Origin: Gnetum montanum
Taxonomy: Eukaryota; Streptophyta; Gnetopsida; Gnetales; Gnetaceae
Length of the DNA stretch: 64,000 bases
Assembly (NCBI GenBank): GCA_015680685.1
Contig: MNCI01023373.1
Location: 328,806 to 392,805, forward strand
Direction of reading: 5' to 3'
Part shown: in pieces, positions 1-12,349 of the stretch
Position numbering within the stretch: position 1 is the stretch's first letter
How the letters are laid out: every line of letters starts with the position of its first letter
Made by a program: the position numbers and the translations under genes
The notes under the pieces: model-generated
Told to the model about the DNA's origin: nothing
The model's database searches: none
Seen by the model: only the letters and a program-made list of their open reading frames with translations

Positions 1-1399
1 GAGCAACAAAGTGAAGTGTGTTCATCTCGACTTGAGAACCCTTAGTCACCTAAGAGACATTCTATGATGTCATTAGATTATAATTAAAGGCACATACATG
101 AGGGTTGAACTACACCATGGGCAAAGTTCCAAAAGGATAGTGTTCTTTAGCAATGCAGCTAATTGGCCAAACTCATGTTGGAATTCCTACCTCAAGAATA
201 AAGTACACTATAAGTTTCCTTAAGAAAGGAGACAAAATAAAAATAATTAGAACCATGTTCATTGGTAGTGTAATAAGTTCTTGAGTGTGTTGGGGTCTAG
301 TAGTAATCCTCACCCTAGCCTCCATTTCTTGTTTAAACCTATTTTTTCAAAATTCAAAAAACGAAAAGAGAAAGCAAATGATCCCTTTTTCCTATTCCCT
401 TTTTAATGTCAAAAAGAAAATGGAGTCCCAAGGAAAAATCTAAAAGTTTCCACTAGCCACAATCTAACTTAAGCTTGTCCTCCTCATTAAGTTTGGCATA
501 TGTCTCATGCTCAAATTAGTCTACATAACATTTACTTTTACTTGTGAGAAGATTGGGAATACATAAATACATATATATATGTATGTATGTAGTTAAAAAA
601 TAAAATTATATATTTAGAGTTTGATTAAATAAGATGGTGTGGTAAGGGTGGCCCACATCTAGTTCTCTCATGATGATATGGTTATTTTTATCATGTTTAG
701 ATTAGTGTAGTAGACAATTAAGATTTAAACTGGGTTGTAATCACCATCCTACCCATATTGCAACAAAATATTGATGACTATTATAACACAAGGCTTCTAT
801 TCATGATAAGAGTTCATCATAGATTCCTTTTCTATCTTAATCTCAAATATAATTTTACATACTCAATGCTAAATATGAAAGGTTACAATTATCCAACTCA
901 TGGGGAACTTATAAACTAGGGTTGGCTCGTGTTAGAAGGTCAAGCCATTATACCAATGAAGCTATGCCATAAATGGAACATTCTAATAGTGAGTAGAATA
1001 GCTACTATTTGTGAAAATATATTATTTATCATTTGGAATCTTAACATGTAATTAGTGGCCTTGTTCCATTTGTGTGTCCATTCAACCTTTTGAGAATTCA
1101 ACTCCTCATGTTTCATTCACATATTACTAGTACTTATTTTTTTTCATTTATTAAAGTAGTAAGGTTCCAAAATTACAACATACAAACAAAATGTAGGTGG
1201 GATGAAAATTATCATTAATAGAACTTAAAGCATAACATATTTCGAATAAAACATGTTGAGGTAAAAGATATCAATGGCTTCTAAAATTTTCAATTTTACC
1301 ATGGTTTTCATATTTTTGAATTTACCATAGGTGAATGCAAATGTTGCATTAGATGACACATAAAATGATGGGCATTGTGAAGTGGCAGTGTAGGATGGT
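1..1399. other. Unassigned AT-rich intergenic DNA
   Basis: I read both strands and found no coherent coding frame, LTR terminus or RNA gene. The stretch is AT-rich with a short alternating ATAT/GTAT run near 570-590. It may be the far decayed side of the retrotransposon nest that begins near 3000, but I see no protein motif to support that. Confidence 0.5.
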
Positions 1400-2720
1400 G
1401 ACTAGGAGTTACATAATAGACACAATTGGTGGCTGAGACATGGTGGTGGTGGTTGTGGGACTTATGGGTAGGACATTAATTATGGAGGTTGATGACATGG
1501 TAACTAATGTGATGGTGGTAAATGGTGGTTTCAAGTAGTAGTGGTGGATGTTACAAAAGTTCTCAACAGTGGTAGGGTAGTGGTATCCCTATCTCTCCTC
1601 CCCTCCTTGGGCTCAGAAATTAGCAAAGGGGACATTAGGCATCCTCTTCTCCCATATACTAGTAGCTCATCTCTCTCTCCATGGTGGGTAGAGGTAGAAG
1701 CAGGAATGTCAGTAGGTGATCAAGGTTGCAACATCATTGGATAGGGTGTGCCTCCTTTCTCTAGGAGTAGTAATGTGATGGTAGATGGTAGGTAGCACCT
1801 ACATCCTCCCTTCCTAGCAACTAAGGTAAAACCTTTTCTCTCTTCTTTGTCCATGTGGTAGGATCTAGTAGTCCTCTCTCTCTCTCTTCTACAATGCATT
1901 GCAAATCATGCATTATAGATAATGTAGGCATGATAGTAGTAAGTAGGAAAATAGAATAGTGACACATCATCATAGCAGTGGATAGGTAGTTGATGCAACA
2001 GGCTCTTCCCTAGTAGTTTCTGCTACACATTTGTAGCAACACAGATAGCATAGTACACATGAATGATGAAGCATGTGATCGTGAAAAGTGACCTCTCAAA
2101 GTGATGCATCTCTCTCTCTCTCCACTACATCCAAATGCAGATGCATCAACAACAATGTGTCATAAGTGTCCTCATTTTGGTAGATGATGGTTAGCGGTGG
2201 CTACAACACATGATGTAGATGTGCAATGTGCAGTCTTCTCTCCTTTCCTCTATAGGCATACATAGTAGGAAACACTAGGGCATTAGTAGAGTAGACGATA
2301 GCTATAGTCTCTCCTAGAGCAGATAGCAACAACATCTCTCTCTCTCATCAATTCCTTGAAAGATGATGACAAGTGGCAACAGTCAATAACTTCAATAGGT
2401 GATCTCTCTTGATGGTGGTAGGGTGGCATCAGAGAGTATGGGATAATAAAGTAGCCTCCCTCTCTCTATAGATCCAAATTGGTAATTATAGTAGGGTTTC
2501 CTTTTCCTCCCATAATGGTGAAGCTACAATAGGCAACCTTCCTAGGTTTTCTACCATCAACGATAGGTTGTGTGGTAGGAAACAACAAGGCATGTGGTCA
2601 TGGAACACTAGATAGATCTCTCTCTTCCACTCTCCTGATGGCTACACTAGTGTCGGCTACAATAGCATCTATACCAACAAGATGGCATGAACCAACGATA
2701 GCAACAAAGGACCAGGAGAA
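1400..2720. repeat. Low-complexity GGT-rich and CTCTCT-interspersed DNA
   Basis: The stretch opens with GGTGGT-type runs (about 1400-1560). After that, short (CT)n tracts recur near 1668, 1870, 2108, 2336, 2462 and 2615, separated by sequence rich in GTAGTAG, GGTAGG and CAACA. Spacing between CT tracts is irregular (roughly 125-235 bases), so it is not a simple satellite. Short open frames, such as one of 67 codons at 1541-1744, have biased repetitive composition and no motif, so I do not call them genes. Confidence 0.5.
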
Positions 2721-2984
2721 CATTTAAATTCACTAATTACTCCATATTCATTAAGCCTTTGAATTCAAGAGTATTATTCAATTTAAAATTTTCAACTTTT
2801 AATTTAATTTACCTTTCCTTTTTGAACATAACATAACCTTCTCTAGTTGATGCTATTCTCGGGTTTCTATATCCATATGGAAGGAACTCTAGGTAATAGT
2901 CTCCTTAAAAAAGTTGTTCCCCAGGTGTTAGTGCATCCAAAATTTATACATGAAAAAATTTGTAACATGAAATAACTCCCAATT

Positions 2985-3180
2985 AAAGATTAGAGCTTGT
3001 ACAAGGTGTGGTATCCTTCAAACCACATTTATAAGGAACAAAATCTAAAGGTATGCTTAAAAACTACCCTTCAAGTGTGGACTACCCAAGTTGGGGAACG
3101 ATGTTAAAATTGGTCTATGATTTATGTTAAAGAATTTTTATTTGGGAAAATTATTCATCCCCCATTTCTAAGTTCAATTA
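2985..3180 (+). repeat. Fragment of a copia LTR (3' end), plus orientation
   Basis: This matches the U5 half of the copia LTR family seen at 3499-4671, 8234-9020 and 42379-43466. The shared order is an AGAGCTTGT-type segment, 'ggtgtggtatccttcaaac', then 'gtgtggactacccaagtt'. It ends near 3180 at a point corresponding to the 3' terminus of the LTR at 43466. No companion LTR, PBS or polypurine tract is visible beside it, so it is a truncated copy. Confidence 0.6.
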
Positions 3181-3189
3181 TCCTCATTA

Positions 3190-3498
3190 TCTTCCTTTTA
3201 AAGAAATGACTCTTCTTTATTTTGATTATCAAATGTGCCTCCTTCAAATTAAGGCATAGCTACCTCAAGTGATCTAACTATTCTTCCTCATTTAGGTTGT
3301 ATACCAAAATGTCATCAAAGAATAGAATACATTGCTTGTCATTCAAATCTTTGAGGACATCATGCATTAATCTCATGAATGTAATAGGAGTATTTAAAAG
3401 CCCAAATTATATCACTAATTTTTTAAACAATCCATCTACAATCTTAAAAGATTTCTTTAATTCATCATCATGCCTAATCAAAATTTTGTGATAACCAC
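3190..3498 (-). pseudogene. Chromovirus (Ty3/gypsy) reverse transcriptase, central part (element J, left piece)
   Basis: The minus strand reads a gypsy RT core: a GYHKI motif at the start, a degenerate 'WLVMPFGLTN'-like segment reading FGLLNTP, then FMRLMHDVL, and the catalytic box FFDDILVYN with both aspartates kept. In-frame stops are present. The reading begins exactly where the copia element ends at 3498, and the preceding RT residues lie on the other side of that element at 28569-28950. This is therefore half of one RT split by the insertion. Family knowledge: RT copies the element RNA into DNA inside virus-like particles. No function is expected now. Confidence 0.85.
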
Positions 3499-4671
3499 TA
3501 ACAATCATTAAACTTAGAAGGGGGGATGAATAAGGTTTCTAAAATAAAAATTAATTAGCCAAATCACATATCAAAATTTTAAAATGGTTTTCCAACCTAG
3601 GTAGTGCACACTCATAGGATAGTTCACTACCACACCTCTCAACTTTGTTTCTCTCAAATGTGGCTTGAAGGATATCAAAGCCTATACAAGCTCTTAGCTC
3701 CACTCTAAAGTGATTCAATGTAAGGAATCCACTCAATTTCAGAAGGTCTTGATAAGCTTAGGATGTGGTTTCCAGGATCTCAGAACCTTTACAACTTAAG
3801 CTCTACTCTAGAGTGTTATGGTGCTACACCAACACTTAATCCTACAAGATCTCAACAAGTTCAAGTAAGATGCCTTTCCATAAGAAGCACATCAACCCTA
3901 CAAGGAAAAAAAAAAGAGAAAAAAAATCATAACAAAAGAATGCAGCTAAATTTTTTGATCCTTTGACTTTGAGTTATAGCTCACTTTGATCATTTACAAT
4001 AGATAAAAGATAATACAATGAGAAGAAATAACAATAGAATGATGTATACAATGATTCTATGATAATGATAAATGATGATACATAATGCTTGCTCATTTCC
4101 TAATGGAATGAAGTCTTCTTATAGCTAATATGTTTCAAAAATAACATTGGAATTCATGCAATGTCTATCTAATAGTCACTAAAAATGTCTTCTTCAAGAT
4201 TGAGATGTCTTTCTACATCACACCTTCATTTTGGAAAGATTTATTTTCCATAGGAAAGACATCTTCATGAATATGTCTTTCTCATCAGAATGTTATCTAC
4301 TATTTTTTAGAAACATCTTCTTTGAGCAATCTTCAAACTTGGCTAAGACATTTTTTGTTGCTTGGAAATTTCTTTTCTTGATAGTAGATGTCCATTATTT
4401 TTGCAGGACATCTTCACTAATTCTCCTTCTCTGCATCCAATACATATGCTATTTCTTAGAGACGTCTTTCTTTAGTTCTCCTTGCACTTTAAAATATTCT
4501 ATTTTTCATGCTCTTGAACTATTGTGTGCTTCGTTGAGTTTCTAATGATGTCTTTCTTCTTCAAGTTCTCCTTTTGTTTTAATCTAAGTTCTTATCCAAT
4601 AGACATAACAACCACACAAAAATCCTTATTCTCCATTTTCCTTAATGTTTTGACATACCAAAAGGTCAACA
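3499..4671 (-). repeat. Copia LTR-A (3' LTR in element sense)
   Basis: This is 1173 bases and is collinear with LTR-B throughout (for example 'aaaatggttttccaacctaggtag' type sequence near the left end and 'ttttgacataccaaaaggtc' at the right end). In element sense it starts TGTTGACC (complement of 4664-4671). It should end CA, but the plus-strand left end reads TA instead of TG, a transition. The right end is confirmed by the adjacent polypurine tract. Confidence 0.85.
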
Positions 4672-4672
4672 A

Positions 4673-4683
4673 TCTCCTCCTTT
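4673..4683 (-). other. Polypurine tract of the copia element
   Basis: The minus strand reads AAAGGAGGAGA immediately before the LTR start TGTTGACC. A purine run in this position primes plus-strand DNA synthesis in LTR elements. It fixes the LTR-A boundary and the minus orientation of the element. Confidence 0.85.
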
Positions 4684-6479
4684 CTAGTAATGTCCAAAAC
4701 AAAAGAAAATGGGTTAGTCTAATCACAATATACATAAGCACTCTAATCACAATATACTCATCAATATACATAAGCACCTTAATTCTTCCTCTTTTTCAAC
4801 ATGAATAAAAACAAAAGGAACAAATATTTCTAAGAAGAGATATCATTGTAAAACAAATAGATTGAAAGCTGCATATGCATCACTCCTAATGAATGTATCT
4901 ATAGTAAATCCAATTAGTTTAAGTATCTACAAAAATGATTAATAGTGGAAATGTTCATAACATATAGATATTCTAGTTTAAAAAGTGCACATCTTATTCA
5001 TTCCATAGGGCTAATAAAGATAGTTTTTTTTAAAAGAGAAACCCTTCATCTGCATAGCTATTCTAGGATGTTCAATGAATAACCTAGAGCAAGAAACCAT
5101 TTTCTTGACCAAAGAGCCAAAAGTAGCACTCAATCAATTTAATAGTAGCTCTAGATTAAAACTAAGCATATTACAATATATAACAAGGTTTAATTGAAGG
5201 CTTTAGAAAATATGATTTTTCCATAAGTTTACAAATCCACAATCATATCATAGAAACCAAAATAAATAGCATTGATAAAATCAAATAATTATTTCTGTAA
5301 GTTCTTATTATTGGAACTAACATCCCATAACTTGAAGCACATATTAGCATAAGATAGATGATCATAATACTTTAAATTAGATAGGAAACCTATTTTATCA
5401 TGAAAAATGTGTCAAGAGCAACCATAAACAAACAAAAAGATACCCATATATATATATATATATATACCTCATGATTTACCAAAAGATATTAGAAGCACTG
5501 TTTCTAGTACCAATGAGAGTACTTGTGATATTCAATGGTGAATACATCAGATGTGAAGGCTCTTATTTGTGCATTTTTTGATGAAGGAGAGAGGAAATAA
5601 AGTTTTTCTCTCTTAAGATACTTTGAGTTCCTTTAAGTAAAAGCATCAAAGGACTCCTCCTACACTATTGACCTCTTGGATGATAATCAGTGATAGATAT
5701 AGGCTCCCCCTACATAAATGATGCTTCTTTTTAAACATCTATTGTAGATAGAGTGGTACACTCCTTTTGAGCCTTTTAGAAGCTTCAAGTTGCAAGAAAT
5801 TTCCAAGATCAAGTATGGAGACTAAGGTCTTACATTATATATGTAAAAAAAAGTCTAAAAAATTTTCAAATCTTGGAGCGTGACATGGAATTTCTTAGCA
5901 ATCATCACAAGAAAATAGACATGATCATCATACATACATGATAATTTCTTTTTAAAAGTTCCTTTTCTCAAATGACTTATGAAGTTCATCAAAGGAACCA
6001 AACGCATCTTCTAAAGTATAATGAACTTTATAAACATAGAATCATTGCCACAAGATATGTAATGAAGATTTAACATGAAGCATTTAGTTCAATAATTTCA
6101 TGTGAGCATTTTTTTATCATTAAAAATAAGCATTCTACCAAAGAATTCAAAAGATGATTTTTCAACAAAAGTATCAAAACAATTTCATCACTAGGTTTTT
6201 AAGATAAGAAATACATGCAAGGGTTTTAGGCCTTTTAAATAGTAGAATAAGAAAATAATAAATTCATTATAAGTGCCACACCAAAAATTTTCATAAATCC
6301 AATTACACCAACCAAAGGAAAATACTAAGAAAATCATTTCTAATAAGTTCTAATCTAAGGTTAGAATCCTACAAATAAAGTATGCATATATAATATATAA
6401 TTTTGGACATACAAAAGTTAGCAAGAAAGGAGATAGAAGCTTACCTTGACTTAACTTGCTTGCAATATAGAGGAAGAAG
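4684..6479. other. Copia internal region without recognisable coding sequence
   Basis: I could not read integrase, RT or RNase H motifs here on either strand. A (TA)n microsatellite lies at 5446-5466. Given the element's order, this is where a copia pol gene would lie if complete. The length (about 1.8 kb) is too short for a full pol, which suggests internal deletion. Confidence 0.5.
5446..5466. repeat. (TA)n microsatellite
   Basis: An uninterrupted alternating A/T run of about 21 bases within the copia internal region. Confidence 0.9.
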
Positions 6480-6480
6480 A

Positions 6481-8181
6481 CTAATTATGTTTGAGATGAG
6501 GTCTTCTATCATGAAGTACATCTTTACCTTTTGGTTCTCTTTCATTAGATCTTTTGCATGAAGATTCTATGTGTTCATGTTCTTTATAAATGAATCCATG
6601 CTTACTTATTGCATCATCTATCTCTATGAGGAAATTTTCAATTCTCCACTTCTTTTCATTTCCAACTGATGTCTGCAAAAAATCTCTACATAAGTCATTT
6701 TGACAAGACCAAGCATTAATCATATTCTAGTCACCAAAGAATAATAAATATTTTGATTACTACCATAATTTTTATAGATAAGTAGAGTATTTTCCTCATG
6801 AATGTAGTTATCAAACTTGGTTGAACTTGCATTTGAGCTAGAATCTTCTTGTGAGACTTTCTCTAAAACTTTGTTCTTAGGCTGCTCATAAGTCTTTCTT
6901 TCTTGAAGGCTTCTCAATCCTTAATTATGGGGGTTAGTTAATGAATCTTAGCTTTTATGTCTAAGATCTCTCCTTTTAATTCATTGGAAATTACATCAAG
7001 TTTTCTATTCAAAAATTTCTTTACCTTTCTAAGTAAGTAATGAAGTATGAGAATCTATTCTCTTAATTCACTATACCTTTCATAATTTTTACCTTCGAAA
7101 TCATTAGTATCTTGGGGTGAATCTTCCCCTATTAGAGACATGCATATGAGTTGAGAATCTTTGCTAGATTCATTTACTTCCTCTTCACTTTATTCGCCAT
7201 CATCCCAACTTGTGTAGAAGTTTGTCTTTTTTAAATTCCTCATCATTGGATATATTCTTTTGCTACACCTTGATATTGCTAAGATATTCAAAGGGCATAT
7301 GGGCTCTTCCACCACAAATCTAGCATTCCACAGTAGAGAAATCAAGGTTAGAATTTAAAATTTTTTTACCTCTTTCTTTACTTTTGGATAGATTGGATCT
7401 TTACTAATTTTATTCATTCCTTCTTCTTGTTATCAATCGTTATATATTATTTGAAAGAAAGGCAATCTCATCTTTGTTGTCCTCATCATGCTTATTGAGC
7501 ACCTTATTCTTGGAGGTAGTCTTTAGAGGGATGGAGTTTTCTTGGATAGCTTCTTTGCTTAAGAAATTCATTTCATATGCAATTAGAGCACTTTGAAGCT
7601 CTTCAAATTTTAGAGTTGAGAAATCTCTTATTTCCTCCATGGCCATTACCTTTAGTCTAAACTCCGAGTGAAGTGTTCTGATCATTTTGATGATGACACC
7701 ACTCTTTAGTAGATCTTTTTCACTACCTCTAATAGACATAATAAGATCTTTTTCTTTAGAAAAATAATCTTTTATTTTTTTCATCTTCTCTCATTTTCAA
7801 CTTATCATATTCACTTTGTAAAACCAAAAAATTTGATTATTTAACTATAGAGACTTCTTCATAAGTACGCTCTAACATTTGCCAAATTTCTTTGGCCATT
7901 TTACACCCAACTACTCTATTTAACTCAAATTTCTTCAAAGTGTAATAGAAATAATTTTTTTCCTTTGAGTCAAACATAGAATTATCTTTCTCCTCTTGTA
8001 TCCATTTGTTATGGGGCTTGATGCTTCCAGTGGAGCTATCGATAGGTGGAGTGTAGGCTTTAAGGATGAACTCCCAAAATTCAATCTCCAATGATTTAAG
8101 GAATCCTTACATCCTAACTTTCCAATAGGTGAAGTTGAATCCATAGAAGATGGGTGGCTTTGTATAAGATGTCCCCTTCAT
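6481..8181 (-). pseudogene. Copia Gag polyprotein (UBN2-type), broken
   Basis: The start at 8181 gives a product beginning MKGTSYTKPPIF, a family-typical opening, followed by FTYWKVRM. A frameshift near 8105 leads into a stretch with IDSSTG, KWIQEE and KEIWQMLERTYEE (7837-8091). The next segment (7440-7784) has EFRLKVMAMEEIRDFS and KFEELQSALIAYEMNFL, the hallmark of UBN2/gag-copia nucleocapsid precursors. A degenerate zinc knuckle CQICGGRAHMPFEY (about 7285-7326) has Tyr where the last Cys should be. An acidic DSQLICMSL segment and a charged, coiled-coil-like tail down to 6481 follow. Gag forms the virus-like particle. The many stops and shifts make it non-functional. Confidence 0.85.
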
Positions 8182-8219
8182 TGTTCACTCTTGAAGGTGG
8201 TGATGAAGGAGAGTACCAA

Positions 8220-8231
8220 GCTCTAATACCA
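8220..8231 (-). other. Primer-binding site of the copia element (tRNA-iMet type)
   Basis: The minus strand reads TGGTATTAGAGC two bases after the LTR-B end. It differs by one transition from TGGTATCAGAGC, the usual plant copia site complementary to initiator tRNA-Met. It marks LTR-B as the 5' LTR. Confidence 0.85.
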
Positions 8232-8233
8232 CT

Positions 8234-9020
8234 TGACAATCATGGAACCTAGAAGAGGGAGAAGAATAAGTATGTCAAAAAAAATTTAATTATCCAAAGC
8301 ACACACCAAAATTTTAACATGGTTCCTCAACTTGGGTAGTCCACACTTAGAGGATAGTTTGCTAGCATATCTCCAGACTTTGTTTCTCTCAAATTAAGGT
8401 TTGAAGTGTACCACACCGTTTACAAGGTATAAGCTTCGCTCAAGAGTGAATCAATTCAAAAAATCCACTTAACCCCACAACGTCCTGACATGATTAGAAT
8501 ATGGTTTTTAGGATCCCACAACCTTTACAACTTCAACTCTTCTCTCGTGTATTGTGGGACTATACCAACACTCAATCCCACGAGATCCTAAGAAGTTCAA
8601 GCAAGATCCCTTCCCATAAGAAGTACATCAACCCCATAGGGCAATAAAAGATAATAAAAATCATAAGGAAATATTACAACTAAATATTCTGATCCTTATA
8701 CATTGAAGTATATCTCTCTTTGACCACTTCCAATGGACAAAAGATAGTACAATCAAGAACAATAATAATAGAATGATGTATACAATGATTGCTTAATAAT
8801 GATAATTGATAATACAAAATGCTTTCACATTTCCCAATGAAATGAAGTATTTTTATATATAGCATGTTTTAGAAATCAACTTGGAATTCATGCAACAACT
8901 ATCTAATGATCACTAAAGATGTCTTCTTCGAGACTTAGATGTCTTTCTGCATCAAACCTTCATTCTAGAAAGACATCTTTGCAGAGACATCTTCATGAAG
9001 AAATATTTCCCACTAGAAAG
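8234..9020 (-). repeat. Copia LTR-B, first part (5' LTR, U5 side)
   Basis: Collinear with 3499-4290 of LTR-A. It starts TGAC on the plus strand beside the PBS. It stops where element A and its target duplication begin (9021). The remaining 382 bases lie at 28187-28568, so the total LTR length matches LTR-A (about 1.17 kb). Confidence 0.85.
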
Positions 9021-9025
9021 ACATC
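9021..9025. other. Target-site duplication ACATC, left copy (element A)
   Basis: ACATC occurs here and again at 28187-28191, flanking the 19.2 kb gypsy element. Joining the two sides gives a contiguous match to the uninterrupted copia LTR-A near 4290-4330. Confidence 0.8.
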
Positions 9026-9559
9026 TATAGTGACTAAAAACGTTGATGGCTAGAACATCGAGAGGTCATTAAGCATACAGCCTAACCCTGAATCTGTGCA
9101 AGGGCCATGTTGGAGTAAATAGACGTGGGGTGCCCTAAACAGTTTGGTCGATTAGATAGGGACCTAACCAATGTACAATAACCTTCCATAAAAATTTGTT
9201 TTAAAGATGTTATGTGCAAGTTAAGTGATGAACAAAAAGCATAGAATAATGGAGAATAATGCAAAATACGATAATAGCAAAATAAAATGAAACACGCTTG
9301 AGTGAGAAGGTGCACCGCCTCGAGATTGGGGATCTGATCTTTGTGTGGCTAAAGGTGCACAACTAATGTGTAGTGTGGATAGGCATAGCTTACAACAAAG
9401 TGGTATGGTCACAACTCCTTGGACTATTGTCAACTACTTGCTAATAGGAACCTTCTATTTGCTAGTCTCTTTGCCAAAGCTAATCACCAGGAAGCGAAAA
9501 TGCCAAATGCAAGCCAATGGCATTCCAAAAGCCAACCCCTTGAACATTGTTTATTGGGG

Positions 9560-9569
9560 TATTTATAGA
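9560..9569 (-). promoter_or_regulatory. TATA box in element A LTR-1
   Basis: The minus strand reads CTATAAATAC, preserved at the same LTR position in LTR-2 (26530-26539). It is a canonical plant TATA box in the expected U3 position, driving minus-strand transcription. Confidence 0.7.
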
Positions 9570-10044
9570 GTCATATGTGGGAGAGAAATGTGGTTTTGAT
9601 GCCACGTGTCCTAGGTCCCATAGAGTGCAAATGTGACTATGCCATATTGTTGCATGATGCTATATTGCAATGTCACACTGGTGTGCTATACTGCAATGTG
9701 ATGCTAACTGTGAAGTTTACTATCTGTGACCATATCATTCAAGCTGCATGTGCCAAAATCTAGTAAATTTCCATGTTTGTTATAGAGAATGGCAACAATG
9801 AATGCAAAGTGGAGCGTGTGCTATAGGACTACATCTTCTCTGCTCTGGAGAGTAAGGTTAAGCATAGGGACAACTTTGGGGATAGTTAGAGGGTGCAAAA
9901 CAAAAGAAAACTTGCTAAGTTTTTCCTTTGAAGAAATGCTAAGATGAGAGTAAGAATTTCCAACAAGTTTTGAAGCCAACTAAAGATGTTTTGGGACTTC
10001 CATGCAAGTGTTACACTATTTACACTACCCAACATATTGATGTA

Positions 10045-10486
10045 GCATAAACACCTACACGCTACACTATTCTACACTGCTTAGTGTAGCATAGCGTAGC
10101 TACCAATCTCAAAGCAAATCTTACCTATAAGCCAAGAATACCTATTTGAGGCTTAGGTAGGTAGGAAAATGCAACCTTGTCTTTCATGTTGAATGGTCCT
10201 GGGACCTGCTGAGTTTATCCTTGGGATGCTTTGATGCTTTGTGTCCTTGCTACACTATGCTATGCTATGCAACGTAGCATAGCGTAGCAGCCATTATGAT
10301 AGGAATTTCTATCCGATATGCAATGTTTTATCAAGGAAATTTTCTTGGGGCTCTAGGGAAAAGTGGGATAGGTAGTCTTGGAGGCTACAGTGTTGCCAAG
10401 TCTAATCCTCTTTCTGAACCACTTGGCAAAGGAGCTTCATGCATTCTGTCCTTGCTACGCTACGTAGTGTAGCGCAATGTAGCATT
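10045..10486. repeat. GCTATGC/GCATAGC palindromic repeat clusters in LTR-1
   Basis: Three clusters (about 10061-10100, 10248-10289 and 10453-10486) are built from GCTAYGCTAC units followed by their reverse complements (GTAGCATAGC), so each can fold into a hairpin. They lie upstream of the TATA box in element sense, in the U3 region. Equivalent clusters occur in LTR-2 and inside the antisense block at 16000-19352. Confidence 0.8.
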
Positions 10487-10657
10487 CAATTTGGCCAAAA
10501 TTTTGACTTATTTGCAAACATTTGACTTAATTGCAAACCCTAAATCCTAGGAATGTTGAATCATGAGAGTCCTAGGATTTTTTGTTGATGTCTGGAGGAT
10601 CTGCCCGAGATACGTTGACAAAGAATACAAAACACCATGAAGAATAAGACATCAACA

Positions 10658-11980
10658 CCACTCTTCAATGCCTACTTTGACCATGCTTTTCTATTCTTGA
10701 AAGTTCTTGAAGAGTGATTGTAAGGTAAAGGAATAAGGGATGGATTTGAGGAAATAGGTTTAGGGAAGAAACAAGCGTAAGATGCAATGGTTTGAAAAAT
10801 TGTTGCCATAGTGTGATCCTTCATCAGAATGCTTGTAAGGGAATCAACATGCATAGGTGTCTTTCTTCATTGGCCTTTGACCTCTCACTTGAGTGCTTAC
10901 AGATGGTCAATTTATGGCCGAAGTGAGTGTAAAGTAGCTACTGTTATATTTGTTTTTAGGCACTTTTCTTTTTTTTAGCCTTTTTTCTCCTTTGCATTTT
11001 TTTGTGCTTTTCCTTTGCTGTACAATCACATTCATTTACAAACAACTTTTTTGTTATTGTAGGATAGGTGTTTCCTTCCTGGAATGAGTTATGTTACATC
11101 CATGTGGGGCTTTGACTTGCCTACAGATGCTTCCCATGGGATGAGTTGCATTACATCCATCATGGACTTGGGGGTTTGGCATCTGAAAGGGCTTTGTGCA
11201 TTGGGAAAGCTTGTAAAGAGGTCATGGAAAATTGCAAGTATAGGTAATGGAGGCTAAAATGGCTAAAGGGAAAGTAGGATGTGCACTTCCAAGTAGCTAA
11301 GCTAGTTAGAGTGGCCACTTCAGAATAATTTAGTATCTTGCTCTTATGGTGGAACAGATCCTTGAAAGATACCATATTGGCTTGTATCTTGCAAAAAAGG
11401 TAGACAGAAAACCAAAAAGAAATGATCATCAAGTGAAGTGAAAGCAAAGTCCTTCTTGCTTTGGACACTGCCAGAGTGGCAAGTGATGTTGCTAAAGTGT
11501 GCGATGTCCAAAGAAGGAAGGTCAACATAGATTTTGACAATAACAGGCTAGAAAGGTTGACACTGAAGAGGCTAGGAGTGGTGGTGATGCAAGTGCTCAG
11601 GATTACCCACCTAAGGAAAACATCATGCAATATAGCTGCTAGGTAAGAAGCCTAACAGCTGAACATCTTTTTACACTTTAATGGTGGTGGGAGTTGGAAG
11701 ATGATAACCTTGTGGTTGGGCCACAATAGTGCTAGGCTCCAATAGCTGGTGCTGACAGAAAGAGCTACTGCTAGGAAGATTAGCCATGGTAGTGGTAGCT
11801 TCGAAAGGTTAGCAAGAGGTCAAATGACATCTCTAGAGGATTAGCAAGATGCCAAGGGTAGTGATGTTGCATATGTTCCAAAGGAATTTTTCTTCATAAC
11901 GTGAACTTTGTTTTGGAGCTACAACACCCCATCCCATGTTGTCCAGAAAGTTACAACTATGCATGCTCACCTATTCACAT
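10658..11980. other. Element A 3' non-coding region next to the 3' LTR
   Basis: This lies between the integrase-side repeat array and LTR-1. The longest frames (156 codons on minus at 11160-11630; 61 on plus at 11461-11646) overlap each other and show no domain. A pyrimidine stretch on plus just after 10657 (complement GAAGAGTGG) could be the polypurine tract. Related elements M and D/H also have a non-coding stretch here. Confidence 0.55.
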
Positions 11981-11984
11981 GTGT

Positions 11985-12290
11985 AGGTTAGGAGACATGA
12001 CACTGTGAACCTAGTTTAAGGTCCTGGTAGACTATCAGGTGTACTAGTTTAAGGTCCTAGTAGACCATTGTGCTATTTTATCATTATAGTAGATGGTGAG
12101 TGGCCAATTTGAAGTTGTCGTAGACTATTCTGTCGGTGCCAGTTTTACATCATAGCCCAAGGATGTGTTGTGCTAGTTTAACATTATAGTGGATGTTATG
12201 TGCCATTTTATAGTCATAGCAGACTATCTATGCTAGTTTTACATGGTAGCAGACATGCTTTGCTAGTTTTACAGTGTAGCATATGATTTT
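11985..12290 (+). repeat. Degenerate tandem array 'ctagtttaaggtc..ggtagac' (array 3)
   Basis: At least seven imperfect units read CTAGTTTTAC/AAGGTC followed by 10-20 bases containing GTAGACNAT. The spacing is roughly 45 bases. The same unit, in the same orientation, recurs at 15755-15990 and 21110-21560. The array sits just downstream of the integrase end in element sense. Confidence 0.8.
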
Positions 12291-12349
12291 CTTACCTTGC
12301 TCTATATCTGATGTAATCCTTTGTGTTAGACATAGTCTGGCTTGAGGTA

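Larger units (their letters stand above)
9026..10657 (-). repeat. Element A LTR-1 (3' LTR in element sense)
   Basis: Aligns with 25988-28186 from the outer end. Mismatches there are almost all transitions, including TG to TA at the terminus. Alignment is clear to about 10588. From 10589 to 10657 LTR-1 continues with a TGTTGATGTC-type start (complement strand) that resembles the LTR starts at 47603 and 57837, but LTR-2 lacks this part. LTR-1 also lacks about 0.6 kb present in LTR-2 (27500-28135). In element sense the TATA box lies at 9569-9560. Confidence 0.75.

Noticed and set aside
1541-1744. 67-codon ORF near the left end
   Set aside because: It falls in GGT/CTCTCT low-complexity DNA with no motif or codon pattern suggesting selection.
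4231-4808. Open frames of 104 and 94 codons as genes
   Set aside because: They lie wholly inside copia LTR-A on the non-sense strand. The corresponding frame in LTR-B is not conserved as protein.
10045-10486. Regularly repeated GCTATGC units as a CRISPR-like array, telomeric or centromeric satellite
   Set aside because: Units are irregularly spaced, self-complementary and sit inside LTR U3 regions. There are no constant repeat/spacer lengths, no cas genes, and the genome is a plant nuclear one.
11160-11630. 156-codon minus-strand ORF as a gene
   Set aside because: It overlaps another frame on the opposite strand, has no recognised motif and lies in the 3' non-coding region of element A. It looks like a chance open frame.
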